Shown here one piece after another: positions 51,249-59,533 of a stretch of 64,000 bases of DNA. Position numbers and translations under genes: made by a program. The notes under the pieces are model-generated. The model was not told where the DNA came from. It searched no databases and saw only the letters and a program-made list of their open reading frames with translations. This DNA is from an uncultured Lachnospiraceae bacterium (GTDB lineage Bacteria > Bacillota > Clostridia > Lachnospirales > Lachnospiraceae): NCBI GenBank assembly GCA_910586025.1, contig CAJUIO010000007.1:5235-69234 (forward strand), written 5' to 3'. Each line of letters starts with the position of its first letter. The stretch's first letter is position 1.

Positions 51249-52561
51249 TGTTAACAACCTTAAAAAACGCATTCAAGATCAAAGAAATAAGAAGTAAAAT
51301 ATTGTTTACATTTGCCATGTTGGTTGTGATCCGTTTAGGATCACAGCTGCCTGTGCCGGGTGTTGACAGACATTATTTTTCTAACTGGTTTGCACAGCAG
51401 ACAGGAGATGCGTTCAATTTTTTTGATGCCTTTACCGGTGGATCCTTTTTGAATATGTCCATACTGGCACTCAATATTACACCTTATATTACTTCTTCCA
51501 TTATTATGCAGCTCCTTACAATCGCAATTCCCAAGCTGGAGGAAATGCAGAAGGAGGGAGAGGACGGAAGAAAGAAGATTGCCTCTATCACCCGTTATGT
51601 GACGGTAGGGCTGGCACTGATGGAATCCACCGCTATGGCGGTTACGTTCGGAGGAAACGGTCTTCTTGAGAATTATAATGCGTTTAATGTCATTACCGTT
51701 ATTGCGGCTCTGACGGCCGGAAGTGCGTTCCTTATGTGGATTGGCGAGAGAATAACGGAAAAAGGTGTGGGAAACGGTATCTCCATTGTCCTGGTGATCA
51801 ATATTATTTCGAGAATTCCCCAGGATATAGCACAGCTGTTTCAACAGTTTGTAATCGGTAAGGCGATTGCGGTGGGAGTCGTGGCGGCGATTGTCATCCT
51901 TGGAATTATTCTGGGCATGGTGATTCTTGTTATCATTTTGAATGATGCGGTACGCAAGATCCCGGTTCAGTATGCAAAGAAGGTGCAGGGAAGAAAGATG
52001 GTAGGGGGACAGACGTCTTCCATTCCACTTAAGGTAAACACATCCGGGGTTATCCCGATTATCTTTGCCTCATCCCTGATGCAGCTTCCCATCGTGGTCT
52101 GCAGCTTCTTCAATTACAGCGGAACCGGAATCTGGGCGCATATTCTGAGAGGCCTGAATTCCTCCAACTGGTGTAATCCTAAGGAGCCGGTTTATTCTAT
52201 CGGTCTTGTGGTGTATATCGTGCTTGTTGTTTTCTTTGCTTATTTCTATACATCCATTACCTTTAATCCGATCGAGATTGCGGAGAATATGAAAAAGCAG
52301 GGCGGCTTTATTCCGGGAATCAGGCCGGGAAAACCTACCAGCGAGTATCTGACAAAAATTTTAAATTATATTATATTTATAGGCGCTGCGGGCCTTACAA
52401 TCGTCTGTGTGATACCTTTTGTATTTAACGGCGTGTTTAATGCTTCCGTGTCATTTGGCGGAACCAGTCTGATTATTATCGTGAGCGTTGTGCTTGAGAC
52501 GATGAAGCAGATTGAATCTCAGATGCTGGTGCGCAACTATAAAGGATTTTTAAATGACTGA
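51248..52561 (+). CDS. secY: Protein translocase subunit SecY
   Basis: 437 residues with ten membrane helices; forms the Sec channel with SecE and SecG. The first helix follows KIRSKILFTFAMLVVIRLGS; the cytosolic loops with RKIPVQYAKK and the C-terminal GGTSLIIIVSVVLETMKQIESQ are typical. The ATG overlaps the rplO stop, so expression follows the spc operon. Confidence 0.97.
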   Translation: MLTTLKNAFKIKEIRSKILFTFAMLVVIRLGSQLPVPGVDRHYFSNWFAQQTGDAFNFFDAFTGGSFLNMSILALNITPYITSSIIMQLLTIAIPKLEEMQKEGEDGRKKIASITRYVTVGLALMESTAMAVTFGGNGLLENYNAFNVITVIAALTAGSAFLMWIGERITEKGVGNGISIVLVINIISRIPQDIAQLFQQFVIGKAIAVGVVAAIVILGIILGMVILVIILNDAVRKIPVQYAKKVQGRKMVGGQTSSIPLKVNTSGVIPIIFASSLMQLPIVVCSFFNYSGTGIWAHILRGLNSSNWCNPKEPVYSIGLVVYIVLVVFFAYFYTSITFNPIEIAENMKKQGGFIPGIRPGKPTSEYLTKILNYIIFIGAAGLTIVCVIPFVFNGVFNASVSFGGTSLIIIVSVVLETMKQIESQMLVRNYKGFLND

Positions 52562-52602
52562 CAAACTGGCGATGAACATGAAATTCAAAGCATAGTGAAA
52601 AA

Positions 52603-52650
52603 CAGAGGTTAGGGCGGAGGTGTTTTACGAACAATTTCCCCTAGCCTCTG
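52603..52650 (+). promoter_or_regulatory. Long-stem hairpin between secY and adk
   Basis: CAGAGGTTAGGG (52603-52614) pairs with CCCTAGCCTCTG (52639-52650) over 12 bp (one G-U), closing a 24-nt loop that contains a GGAGG sequence. No U tract follows, so it is not an ordinary terminator. Confidence 0.55.
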
Positions 52651-52688
52651 TCTTGTATCACAGGAAGAGATAAAGCAGGAGGAAAGCG

Positions 52689-53330
52689 ATGAAGATTGTT
52701 ATGTTGGGCGCACCCGGCGCCGGCAAGGGCACTCAGGCCAAAATGATTGCGGAGAAATATGGGATTCCCCATATTTCCACAGGCGATATTTTCAGGGCCA
52801 ATATCAAGAACGGCACAGAGCTTGGAATGGAAGCCAAGAAATATATGGATCAGGGACAGCTTGTCCCCGATGAGCTGACGGTCAGAATTCTTCTCGACAG
52901 AGTGGCAAAGGAGGACTGCAGGGCCGGCTACGTGCTGGACGGTTTTCCCAGAACCATTCCTCAGGCACAGGTGCTTGACGAGGCTTTGACAAAGCTCGGA
53001 GATCAGATTGACTTTGCCATTGACGTAAAGGTGCCTGATGAGAATATTATAAGGCGAATGAGCGGAAGACGTTCCTGCGGCGGCTGCGGAGCGACTTATC
53101 ACATCGAGCATATTCCGCCCAAAAAAGAGGGAATCTGCGATACCTGCGGCGGTGAGCTCACACTCCGCGATGACGACAAGCCGGAGACTGTTAAAAGCCG
53201 TCTGGATGTCTACCATAAGCAGACGCAGCCCCTGATCGACTTCTACAGCGCAAAGAACATACTCAGGACCGTGGACGGAACCATGGATATGAAGGATGTG
53301 TTTGCGGCCATCACGGCTATTTTAGGGTGA
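52689..53330 (+). CDS. adk: Adenylate kinase
   Basis: 213 residues; ATP + AMP to 2 ADP. The P loop is GAPGAGKGTQA, the AMP-binding region follows (HISTGDIFRANI, DGFPRTIPQA), and the LID carries four zinc-binding cysteines (CGGCGATYH and CDTCGGEL), as in Gram-positive enzymes. AGGAGG precedes the ATG. Confidence 0.97.
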   Translation: MKIVMLGAPGAGKGTQAKMIAEKYGIPHISTGDIFRANIKNGTELGMEAKKYMDQGQLVPDELTVRILLDRVAKEDCRAGYVLDGFPRTIPQAQVLDEALTKLGDQIDFAIDVKVPDENIIRRMSGRRSCGGCGATYHIEHIPPKKEGICDTCGGELTLRDDDKPETVKSRLDVYHKQTQPLIDFYSAKNILRTVDGTMDMKDVFAAITAILG

Positions 53331-53394
53331 AATCCGTGACTTTGCATAGTGTGGCGGACTTGGATCTTTTGAAGGCAGGAGGGATGGGTGGAAT

Positions 53395-54153
53395 ATGGCC
53401 ATATCAATAAAATCTGCAAGGGAAATTGAGCTGATGCGGGAAGCGGGCAGAATTCTTTCGGAGGTACACGAAAAGCTGGGAGAGGAGATCAGGCCGGGAA
53501 TTTCCACATGGGACATCAATGCGCTTGGAGAAGAGCTGATAAGAAGCTATGGATGTGTGCCCAACTTCCTTAATTATAATGGTTATCCTGCGTCAATCTG
53601 TGTTTCTGTGAATCACGAGGTGGTGCATGGAATTCCAAATAAGAGCCGTATCCTTCAGGAGGGCGATATTGTCAGTCTGGATGCGGGATTAATCTACAAA
53701 GGCTTCCATTCGGATGCGGCAAGAACCCATCCGGTGGGAAGGATATCGCGGGATGCGGCGAAGCTGATCGAGGCCACCAGAAGGAGCTTTTTCGCCGGGA
53801 TCCGGTATGCCAGAGAGGGATACCGCCTTTTTGATATCTCCAACGCCATTGACGCTTATATCAGTCGTTTCGGATACGGAATCGTGAGGGATCTGGTGGG
53901 ACACGGTATCGGAACCCGGCTGCATGAGGATCCGCAGATTCCGAATTTCAGACAGTGGCGCAGGGGACCCAGGCTCCGGCCCGGAATGACACTGGCCATC
54001 GAGCCTATGATTAACATGGGAACCTGGCGCGTGTCCTGGCTGGATGACGACTGGACCGTTGTGACGCAGGATGGGCGGCTCTCGGCACATTATGAGAATA
54101 CGGTGCTGATCACTGCGGGGGAGCCGGAGATACTTACGCTTGGAAGTAAGTGA
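53395..54153 (+). CDS. map: Methionine aminopeptidase, type I
   Basis: 252 residues; removes the initiator Met from nascent proteins. It has the pita-bread fold with metal ligands in VSLDAGLIYKGFHSDAART, GHGIGTRLHE, AIEPM and a final Glu (HYENTVLIT). The usual order secY-adk-map-infA is kept. Confidence 0.96.
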   Translation: MAISIKSAREIELMREAGRILSEVHEKLGEEIRPGISTWDINALGEELIRSYGCVPNFLNYNGYPASICVSVNHEVVHGIPNKSRILQEGDIVSLDAGLIYKGFHSDAARTHPVGRISRDAAKLIEATRRSFFAGIRYAREGYRLFDISNAIDAYISRFGYGIVRDLVGHGIGTRLHEDPQIPNFRQWRRGPRLRPGMTLAIEPMINMGTWRVSWLDDDWTVVTQDGRLSAHYENTVLITAGEPEILTLGSK

Positions 54154-54170
54154 AAGGACAGGAATTTAAT

Positions 54171-54449
54171 ATGACCGGAATGTTTGCATTTTCCAGGGCG
54201 GGACACGACAAGGGCCGGATGTATCTTATAATAGGCGAGGATGAGGAATATGTTTATCTTGCGGACGGGCGGCTCAGGACGGTGGATAAGCCCAAAAAGA
54301 AGAAAAAGAAGCATATACAGCCGGTGAGGAGCGGCACGGACGAAGCCCTTGCGGCTAAATTAAGAAATGCGCAGACCATATATAATGAAGAAATCAAGTT
54401 TGCAATCAAAGTCAGGACAAATAAGGAGGTAGCAGATGTCAAAAGCTGA
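54171..54449 (+). CDS. KOW-domain RNA-binding protein
   Basis: 92 residues with an N-terminal KOW-like barrel (FAFSRAGHDKGRMYLIIGED), a lysine-rich loop (KPKKKKKKH) and a helical tail. It resembles the L14e/L27e-type KOW proteins placed between map and infA in many Clostridia. It probably binds rRNA or the ribosome. A GTG at 54150 overlapping the map stop is an alternative start; the ATG used here has AAAGGA upstream. It overlaps infA. Confidence 0.75.
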   Translation: MTGMFAFSRAGHDKGRMYLIIGEDEEYVYLADGRLRTVDKPKKKKKKHIQPVRSGTDEALAAKLRNAQTIYNEEIKFAIKVRTNKEVADVKS

Positions 54450-54654
54450 TGTAATCGAAATTGAAGGAACCGTAGTTGAGAAGCTTCCCAACACCATGTT
54501 TCAGGTAGAACTGGAGAACGGCCACAGAGTGCTGGCTCATATCAGCGGAAAGCTGAGACAGAACTTTATCCGTATTCTGCCGGGAGACAAGGTGACGCTG
54601 GAATTGTCCCCCTACGATCTTTCAAAGGGCAGGATCATCTGGAGAGACAAATAA
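54436..54654 (+). CDS. infA: Translation initiation factor IF-1
   Basis: 72 residues, an OB-fold factor binding the 30S A site. SKADVIEIEGTVVEKLPN, the HISGKLR loop and SPYDLSKGRIIWR are typical. Its ribosome binding site (AAGGAGGTAGCAG) lies in the end of the KOW gene. Confidence 0.98.
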   Translation: MSKADVIEIEGTVVEKLPNTMFQVELENGHRVLAHISGKLRQNFIRILPGDKVTLELSPYDLSKGRIIWRDK

Positions 54655-54668
54655 ATCAGGGGAATCCC

Positions 54669-54697
54669 TTGCATTTATGATTGTACCATGCTATAAT
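54669..54697 (+). promoter_or_regulatory. Internal promoter before rpmJ
   Basis: TTGCAT (54669-54674), an exact 17-bp spacer and a consensus TATAAT (54692-54697), 34 bp before the rpmJ start. It can drive rpmJ and the alpha-operon genes independently of spc. Confidence 0.75.
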
Positions 54698-54730
54698 GTA
54701 AAACGGTCTTTTTTGAAAGGAGGGTTTAAC

Positions 54731-54844
54731 ATGAAGGTTAGATCATCAGTAAAACCGATTTGCGAAAAGTGCAAAATCATCAAGAGAAAAGGACGCATCA
54801 GAGTAATCTGTGAGAATCCGAAGCACAAACAGAGACAGGGATAA
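54731..54844 (+). CDS. rpmJ: Ribosomal protein bL36
   Basis: 37 residues (MKVRSSVKPICEKCKIIKRK and the tail ending NPKHKQRQG), the smallest 50S protein, with the C-x2-C zinc pair and a third Cys plus His completing the site. AAAGGAGGGTTTAAC precedes the ATG. Confidence 0.95.
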   Translation: MKVRSSVKPICEKCKIIKRKGRIRVICENPKHKQRQG

Positions 54845-55164
54845 TCCACTGCCATAAGGCGGAAGGGTTCTTGTCCATTTATTATGTAAGCGGCTGCAGC
54901 ATGTCCCGCAGCGGATCATGCTGATTATTATAATAAATAGTTTCAGGGAGCCTTAGTGTGATTACTTGTTGATACCACCGCAAAATCTTCGATTCTGCTT
55001 TTCAATTTCTGTGGAAATTTCTCCGTGGTTTTGAGAAAGTTCCGGCAGGATGGAAAGTATCCTGAAAAGATGCGGGGTGGAAAGATCGGAGCGTCCGGTT
55101 GGGCATTGACCATGCCTCAATCAATTAGTATCAAGTATGCGGACAAAAAATGGAGGAAATGTAA
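54845..55164 (+). promoter_or_regulatory. Alpha-operon leader region before rpsM
   Basis: A 320-bp gap in an otherwise tight cluster. It holds a CAGCATG/CATGCTG hairpin (54897-54923), an A/T stretch and a promoter-like TTGACC (55106-55111), 17 bp, TATCAA (55129-55134). A role in S4-mediated control, as for E. coli alpha operon mRNA, is possible but not shown. Confidence 0.45.
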
Positions 55165-55533
55165 ATGGCTCGTATTGCAGGTGTTGACTTACCGAGAGAA
55201 AAACGTGTGGAAATCGGTTTGACCTATGTCTATGGAATCGGAAGAACAAGTTCCAATAAGATTCTTGAGAAGGCAAAGGTTAATCCTGATACCCGTGTCA
55301 GAGAACTCACTGACGATGAGGTAAAGAGAATCAGTGAAGTGATCGAGGCCGACTACATGGTAGAAGGTGATTTGAGGAGAGAGGTTGCTCTTAATATTAA
55401 GAGACTTCAGGAAATCGGTTGTTACAGAGGAATCCGTCACAGAAAGGGACTTCCTGTTCGTGGTCAGAATACAAAGACCAACGCAAGAACAAGAAAAGGT
55501 CCCAAGAGAACCGTGGCAAACAAGAAAAAGTAA
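55165..55533 (+). CDS. rpsM: Ribosomal protein uS13
   Basis: 122 residues; 30S head protein making inter-subunit bridges and contacting tRNA with its basic tail (GQNTKTNARTRKGPKRT). ARIAGVDLPREKRVEIGLTY is diagnostic. The ribosome binding site is GGAGGAAATGTAA. Confidence 0.98.
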   Translation: MARIAGVDLPREKRVEIGLTYVYGIGRTSSNKILEKAKVNPDTRVRELTDDEVKRISEVIEADYMVEGDLRREVALNIKRLQEIGCYRGIRHRKGLPVRGQNTKTNARTRKGPKRTVANKKK

Positions 55534-55567
55534 AAAATAATTCATTTGAGAAAGTAGGTTAGTTTAG

Positions 55568-55966
55568 ATGGCAGCTAAAAAGGTTACAAAAAAAGTGACA
55601 AAAAAACGTGTCAAGAAAAACGTTGAACGCGGACAGGCACATATCCAGTCTTCCTTTAACAATACGATCGTTACCCTGACTGACAACGAAGGTAACGCAT
55701 TAAGCTGGGCAAGTGCAGGTGGTCTTGGTTTTAGAGGTTCAAGGAAATCTACTCCCTATGCAGCACAGATGGCAGCTGAAACAGCTACAAAGGCAGCTCT
55801 GATCCACGGCCTTAAGTATGTGGATGTTATGGTGAAGGGACCCGGTTCGGGACGTGAGGCGGCAATCCGTGCACTTCAGGCATGCGGCCTGGAGGTTACA
55901 AGCATCAGAGACGTGACACCCGTGCCTCATAACGGATGCAGACCGCCCAAGAGACGCCGTGTATAG
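55568..55966 (+). CDS. rpsK: Ribosomal protein uS11
   Basis: 132 residues; platform protein at the E site. The core ASAGGLGFRGSRKSTPYAAQ and the end VTPVPHNGCRPPKRRRV are typical. The Lys/Val-rich start (AAKKVTKKVTKK) is extended. Spacing from rpsM is 34 bp; only a weak GAAAGTAGGTT site is visible. Confidence 0.98.
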   Translation: MAAKKVTKKVTKKRVKKNVERGQAHIQSSFNNTIVTLTDNEGNALSWASAGGLGFRGSRKSTPYAAQMAAETATKAALIHGLKYVDVMVKGPGSGREAAIRALQACGLEVTSIRDVTPVPHNGCRPPKRRRV

Positions 55967-56027
55967 TCAGGGTTAATAGTTGGAAGAAGGCGCAGAGCGC
56001 TGTAAACAATAACAGGAGGAAAATAAA

Positions 56028-56621
56028 ATGGCAGTAAACAGAGTTCCCGTATTGAAGAGATGCAGGTCTCTTGGTCTTGAACCCGCATACCTGGGTTATG
56101 ACAAGAAATCAAACAGAACGAATGCAAGAGCAGGCAAGAAGGTCAGTGAGTACGGCCTTCAGCTGAGAGAGAAGCAGAAAGCTAAATTTATTTACGGAGT
56201 GCTTGAGAAGCCCTTCCGTAATTATTACAAAAAGGCTGACAGAATGAAGGGCATGACCGGTGAAAACCTTATGGTTATGTTGGAGAGCAGGCTGGACAGC
56301 GTAGTGTTCAGAATGGGATTTGCCAGAACCAGAAGAGAGGCAAGGCAGGTTGTAGGCCACAAGCATTTTCTGGTAAACGGAAAGCCTGTTCAGATCCCCT
56401 CTTACCTGGTTAAGGCGGGTGATGTGATCGAGGTCAGAGAAAAGGCAAAATCCCTGCAGAGATACAAGGATATCCTTGAGGTGACAGGCGGCAGACTGGT
56501 TCCCGAGTGGATGGAGGTAGACCAGGAAGCCCTGAAAGGAACCATTAAGAACCTTCCGACAAGAGAAATGATTGACGTTCCTGTTAACGAAATGCTTATT
56601 GTCGAGTTGTACTCCAAATAA
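56028..56621 (+). CDS. rpsD: Ribosomal protein uS4
   Basis: 197 residues; primary 16S-binding assembly protein with an S4 RNA-binding domain (RLDSVVFRMGFARTRREARQ). It has the form without the N-terminal zinc cysteines. S4 commonly represses its own transcript, so the rpsM leader or rpsK-rpsD gap are candidate targets. Confidence 0.97.
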   Translation: MAVNRVPVLKRCRSLGLEPAYLGYDKKSNRTNARAGKKVSEYGLQLREKQKAKFIYGVLEKPFRNYYKKADRMKGMTGENLMVMLESRLDSVVFRMGFARTRREARQVVGHKHFLVNGKPVQIPSYLVKAGDVIEVREKAKSLQRYKDILEVTGGRLVPEWMEVDQEALKGTIKNLPTREMIDVPVNEMLIVELYSK

Positions 56622-56655
56622 AAGCATTAACTGTTAGTAAAGGAGGGTATTTGCA

Positions 56656-57612
56656 GTGTTTGATTTTGAAAGACCAAATATTGAGGTGGCAGAAATCTCT
56701 GATGACAAGAAGTATGGCAGATTCGTTGTAGAGCCTCTTGAGAGAGGTTACGGAATCACACTTGGTAATTCGCTTAGAAGAATTATGCTTTCCTCTCTTC
56801 CCGGCGCAGCAGTGAGCCAGGTCAAGATTGAAGGCGTTCTTCATGAGTTCAGTTCCATTGAGGGAGTCAAGGAAGATGTGACTGAAATCATTATGAATAT
56901 CAAGAGCCTTGCGATCAGAAATAACAGCGATACAAATGAACCCAAGACTGCGTATATCGAGTATGAGGGCGAAGGCGTAGTAAAGGCTTCCGATATTCAG
57001 GTGGATCAGGATATTGAGATTCTGAATCCGGATCTTACGATTGCAACCTTAAGCGGCAAGAACACCAAGTTTTATATGGAACTCACCATTACAAAAGGCC
57101 GCGGTTATATCAGTGCAGACAAGAATAAGAGTGAAGATCTGCCGATTGGCGTCATTGCAGTGGATTCTATCTATACACCTGTTGAGAGAGTTAATGTGAC
57201 CGTAGAAAATACCCGTGTTGGTCAGGTTACAGACTTTGATAAGCTGACACTGGACGTTTACACCAACGGAACACTGGTTCCCGATGAAGCGGTTTCTCTG
57301 GCGGCGAAGGTTCTCAGCGAGCATCTGAGTCTTTTTATTGATCTGTCCGAGAATGCGAAGACGGCGGAGATCATGGTGGAGAAGGAAGAGGATGAGAAGG
57401 AGAAGGTGCTGGAAATGAGCATCGATGAACTGGAATTGTCCGTTCGTTCCTATAACTGCCTCAAGAGAGCCGGAATCAACACCGTTGAGGAACTGACCAA
57501 CAAGACTTCTGAGGATATGATGAAGGTTCGAAATCTCGGACGCAAGTCATTGGAAGAAGTTCTTGCCAAGTTAAAGGAACTGGGACTGCAGCTCAATCCC
57601 AGTGAAGAATAA
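56656..57612 (+). CDS. rpoA: RNA polymerase alpha subunit
   Basis: 318 residues. The N-terminal domain (about 1-225) dimerises and nucleates core assembly (ERGYGITLGNSLRRIMLSSLPG); a charged linker leads to the C-terminal domain (about 250-310, SVRSYNCLKRAGINTVEEL, VRNLGRKSLEEV) that contacts UP elements. It uses a GTG start after GGAGGGTATTTGCA. Confidence 0.97.
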   Translation: MFDFERPNIEVAEISDDKKYGRFVVEPLERGYGITLGNSLRRIMLSSLPGAAVSQVKIEGVLHEFSSIEGVKEDVTEIIMNIKSLAIRNNSDTNEPKTAYIEYEGEGVVKASDIQVDQDIEILNPDLTIATLSGKNTKFYMELTITKGRGYISADKNKSEDLPIGVIAVDSIYTPVERVNVTVENTRVGQVTDFDKLTLDVYTNGTLVPDEAVSLAAKVLSEHLSLFIDLSENAKTAEIMVEKEEDEKEKVLEMSIDELELSVRSYNCLKRAGINTVEELTNKTSEDMMKVRNLGRKSLEEVLAKLKELGLQLNPSEE

Positions 57613-57614
57613 AC

Positions 57615-57639
57615 GCCGGGAATTTGAAAATATTCCGGC
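57615..57639 (+). promoter_or_regulatory. Hairpin in the rpoA-rplQ gap
   Basis: GCCGGGAAT/ATTCCGGC stem just after the rpoA stop in a 181-bp gap. No T run follows, so it may be a processing or stability element; the rest of the gap shows nothing recognisable. Confidence 0.45.
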
Positions 57640-57793
57640 AGATGATGCGGTGCAGTAAATCCGAAGCGTATATGCCGTATCCTCATGAATGGAACTCGTA
57701 TTTGTGCGAACTGCATTCCGCTTATAAGACCGAAGGGCGTAGCTGAATGTACCATGACGGCAGGAAATGCCGCAATGAGAAAAGGAGAGAATA

Positions 57794-58330
57794 ATGGGAG
57801 ATTACAGAAAACTCGGAAAACGTTCCGACCAGAGAAAGGCGCTGCTGAGAAATCAGGTGACAGCTCTTATCTACAACGGAAGGATCGTCACAACACTTGC
57901 AAGGGCAAAGGAAGTTCAGAGAATCGCTGAGCGCCTGATCACGCTTGGGGTGAAAGAGAGAGATAATTATGAGACAGTAAAGGTTTCCGTCAAGGTTCCG
58001 GTAAAGGATAAGGACGGCAAGAGGGTAAAGGAATTAGTGGACGGTAAGAGGGTTACCAAATACGAAACCGTTGAGAAAGAGATCAAGAAGGATCTTCCCT
58101 CCAGAATGAATGCGAGAAGGAAAATGATCAAGGTTCTGTATCCTGTGACCGAGGTTCCTTCCACACCTGCCGGAAGAAAGCGCGGAACAAAGAAGGCGGA
58201 TCTTCCTGCCAAGATTTTTGACGAGTACGGCGTAAAATATGCGAATCGTCCCGGCGGATATACAAGAATTATCAAGATCGGCCAGCGTAAGGGCGACGGG
58301 GCAATGGAGGTTGTTCTCGAATTAATTTAA
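57794..58330 (+). CDS. rplQ: Ribosomal protein bL17, extended form
   Basis: 178 residues against about 120 in Bacillus. Both ends are standard (YRKLGKRSDQRKALLRNQ, GGYTRIIKIGQRKGDGAMEV); an extra 55 or so residues, rich in Lys/Val/Pro, sit at about 57-145 (VKVPVKDKDGKRVKELVDGK). The insertion is in frame and intact, so the protein is presumably functional. AAAGGAGAGAATA precedes the ATG. Confidence 0.95.
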   Translation: MGDYRKLGKRSDQRKALLRNQVTALIYNGRIVTTLARAKEVQRIAERLITLGVKERDNYETVKVSVKVPVKDKDGKRVKELVDGKRVTKYETVEKEIKKDLPSRMNARRKMIKVLYPVTEVPSTPAGRKRGTKKADLPAKIFDEYGVKYANRPGGYTRIIKIGQRKGDGAMEVVLELI

Positions 58331-58356
58331 GAAGGCTTTAAAAGAGAAACGGCAAA

Positions 58357-58393
58357 GGCCGGGAGATGCTGATTGAATCAGTATTTCCCGGCC
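58357..58393. terminator. Terminator between rplQ and the M15 peptidase
   Basis: GGCCGGGA...TCCCGGCC with an inner CTGATT/AATCAG continuation makes a long stem between convergent genes. The following TGTATTTCT is only moderately T-rich. Confidence 0.65.
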
Positions 58394-58430
58394 TGTATTT
58401 CTATAGTAAGGCGGCTGCTGCATGGGATCC

Positions 58431-59378
58431 TTACTCGACCACAACCTTTTGGAAGTGCTGATAATCCTTGGAGGAGTTCCAGCTCCCTCCCCAGGTAAAA
58501 CCGTGTTCCTTAAAGAGCTGATAGCACAGATCGCTCTCGTCGATTTTATAGGGGAAATTCCGGGAGCGGTCCGCATAAATCTCACTCCCTTTGGGAGAGA
58601 TATAGGTTTCACCGCTTCCATCCCTGTTATACACCACGTAGGGATTGTAAAAGGGGTTGATGTCTATGGCACAGCCGAGGGCGTGCTTGCTGAGGCTCGC
58701 AGTGCCGTCCACTACCCGGTAATTGAAGCAGGAGGTGTTATTGTCCTCCATGGACGCTGTGTCATCGCCTCCGTACTCATCAATCAGGCGGATCCTTTCG
58801 ATCCGGTATTCATTCAGATACAGCTCGTAAAAAATTTCCATCAGATCATCGGCAATTCCCCTGTTGCAGATCAGCTCTCCGATCTTTATTTCTCCCTCAA
58901 AGTCGTAATAGAGTACGTTCATATATCTCAGCTCTTCCAGAGAGACGGCAGGAGTTTCCCCGGCACCAATCAGATTCACTGCGGTCTGTGCCAGAGCCGG
59001 AGCCACGGCTTCGCTTACGGGGTAGGAAATGCCTGTAATTTTTGCGATTACGGGATCCGTGAGGGGCTGGTAAAAAAATCCGTCCTGATAATGTACGCTT
59101 TCCTCCGATTCCTCACACAAGGGAGTGAATTTTGGGAGATCAGGGGTGGTTTGCGGCACGGCGGAAGGGGAAGGGGTGCTGCTCTGTGCGGTGGAAGGGG
59201 CCGGTGCCGCTGTTTTTTCCGGAGTTTTTGTCGCTCTCGGGGAAGCGGCCAGGGCGGGAGGATTTTTTCTGGCATAATCGGCCAGCGTCTCCGACCGCCC
59301 CCCTATGATCCTGGCTAAGGCAGAGCATATTAATATTAATAGAATTAAAAAACCAAAGGGCTTTATCCATTTCTGCAT
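58431..59378 (-). CDS. M15-family peptidase, membrane anchored
   Basis: 315 residues: an N-terminal TM/signal anchor (PFGFLILLILICSALA), a Pro/Thr/Ser-rich wall-spanning stretch (about 45-85), and a C-terminal zinc peptidase domain of the CwlK/VanY group with ligands in SKHALGCAIDINP (His, Asp) and DYQHFQ (His). It should cleave cell-wall peptide, as L-alanyl-D-glutamate or D-Ala-D-Ala peptidase. GGAGAACAGTC precedes the ATG. It is transcribed away from the ecf genes. Confidence 0.85.
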   Translation of the reverse strand: MQKWIKPFGFLILLILICSALARIIGGRSETLADYARKNPPALAASPRATKTPEKTAAPAPSTAQSSTPSPSAVPQTTPDLPKFTPLCEESEESVHYQDGFFYQPLTDPVIAKITGISYPVSEAVAPALAQTAVNLIGAGETPAVSLEELRYMNVLYYDFEGEIKIGELICNRGIADDLMEIFYELYLNEYRIERIRLIDEYGGDDTASMEDNNTSCFNYRVVDGTASLSKHALGCAIDINPFYNPYVVYNRDGSGETYISPKGSEIYADRSRNFPYKIDESDLCYQLFKEHGFTWGGSWNSSKDYQHFQKVVVE

Positions 59379-59412
59379 GACTGTTCTCCATTTTAAAAAA
59401 ATTTATAATATG

Positions 59413-59441
59413 ATGATACCTCTAAATTCCTTCTATTGCAA
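59413..59441 (-). promoter_or_regulatory. Promoter of the M15 peptidase gene
   Basis: Read on the minus strand: TTGCAA (59441-59436), a 17-bp spacer, TATCAT (59418-59413). The palindromic -35 hexamer is the same six bases as in the ecf promoter. Confidence 0.5.
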
Positions 59442-59464
59442 ATAAAAGAGATATCTAGTAAAAT
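59436..59464 (+). promoter_or_regulatory. Promoter of the ecf-truA operon
   Basis: TTGCAA (59436-59441), a 17-bp spacer and TAAAAT (59459-59464). A GCTGCTGTT/AACGGCAGC hairpin (59481-59507) lies in the short leader. Confidence 0.65.
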
Positions 59465-59533
59465 GAGTGGAAGCGGGATTGCTGCTGTTTACCATGTGAA
59501 CGGCAGCGGAATCTGACCGGGAGGGCAATGCGG

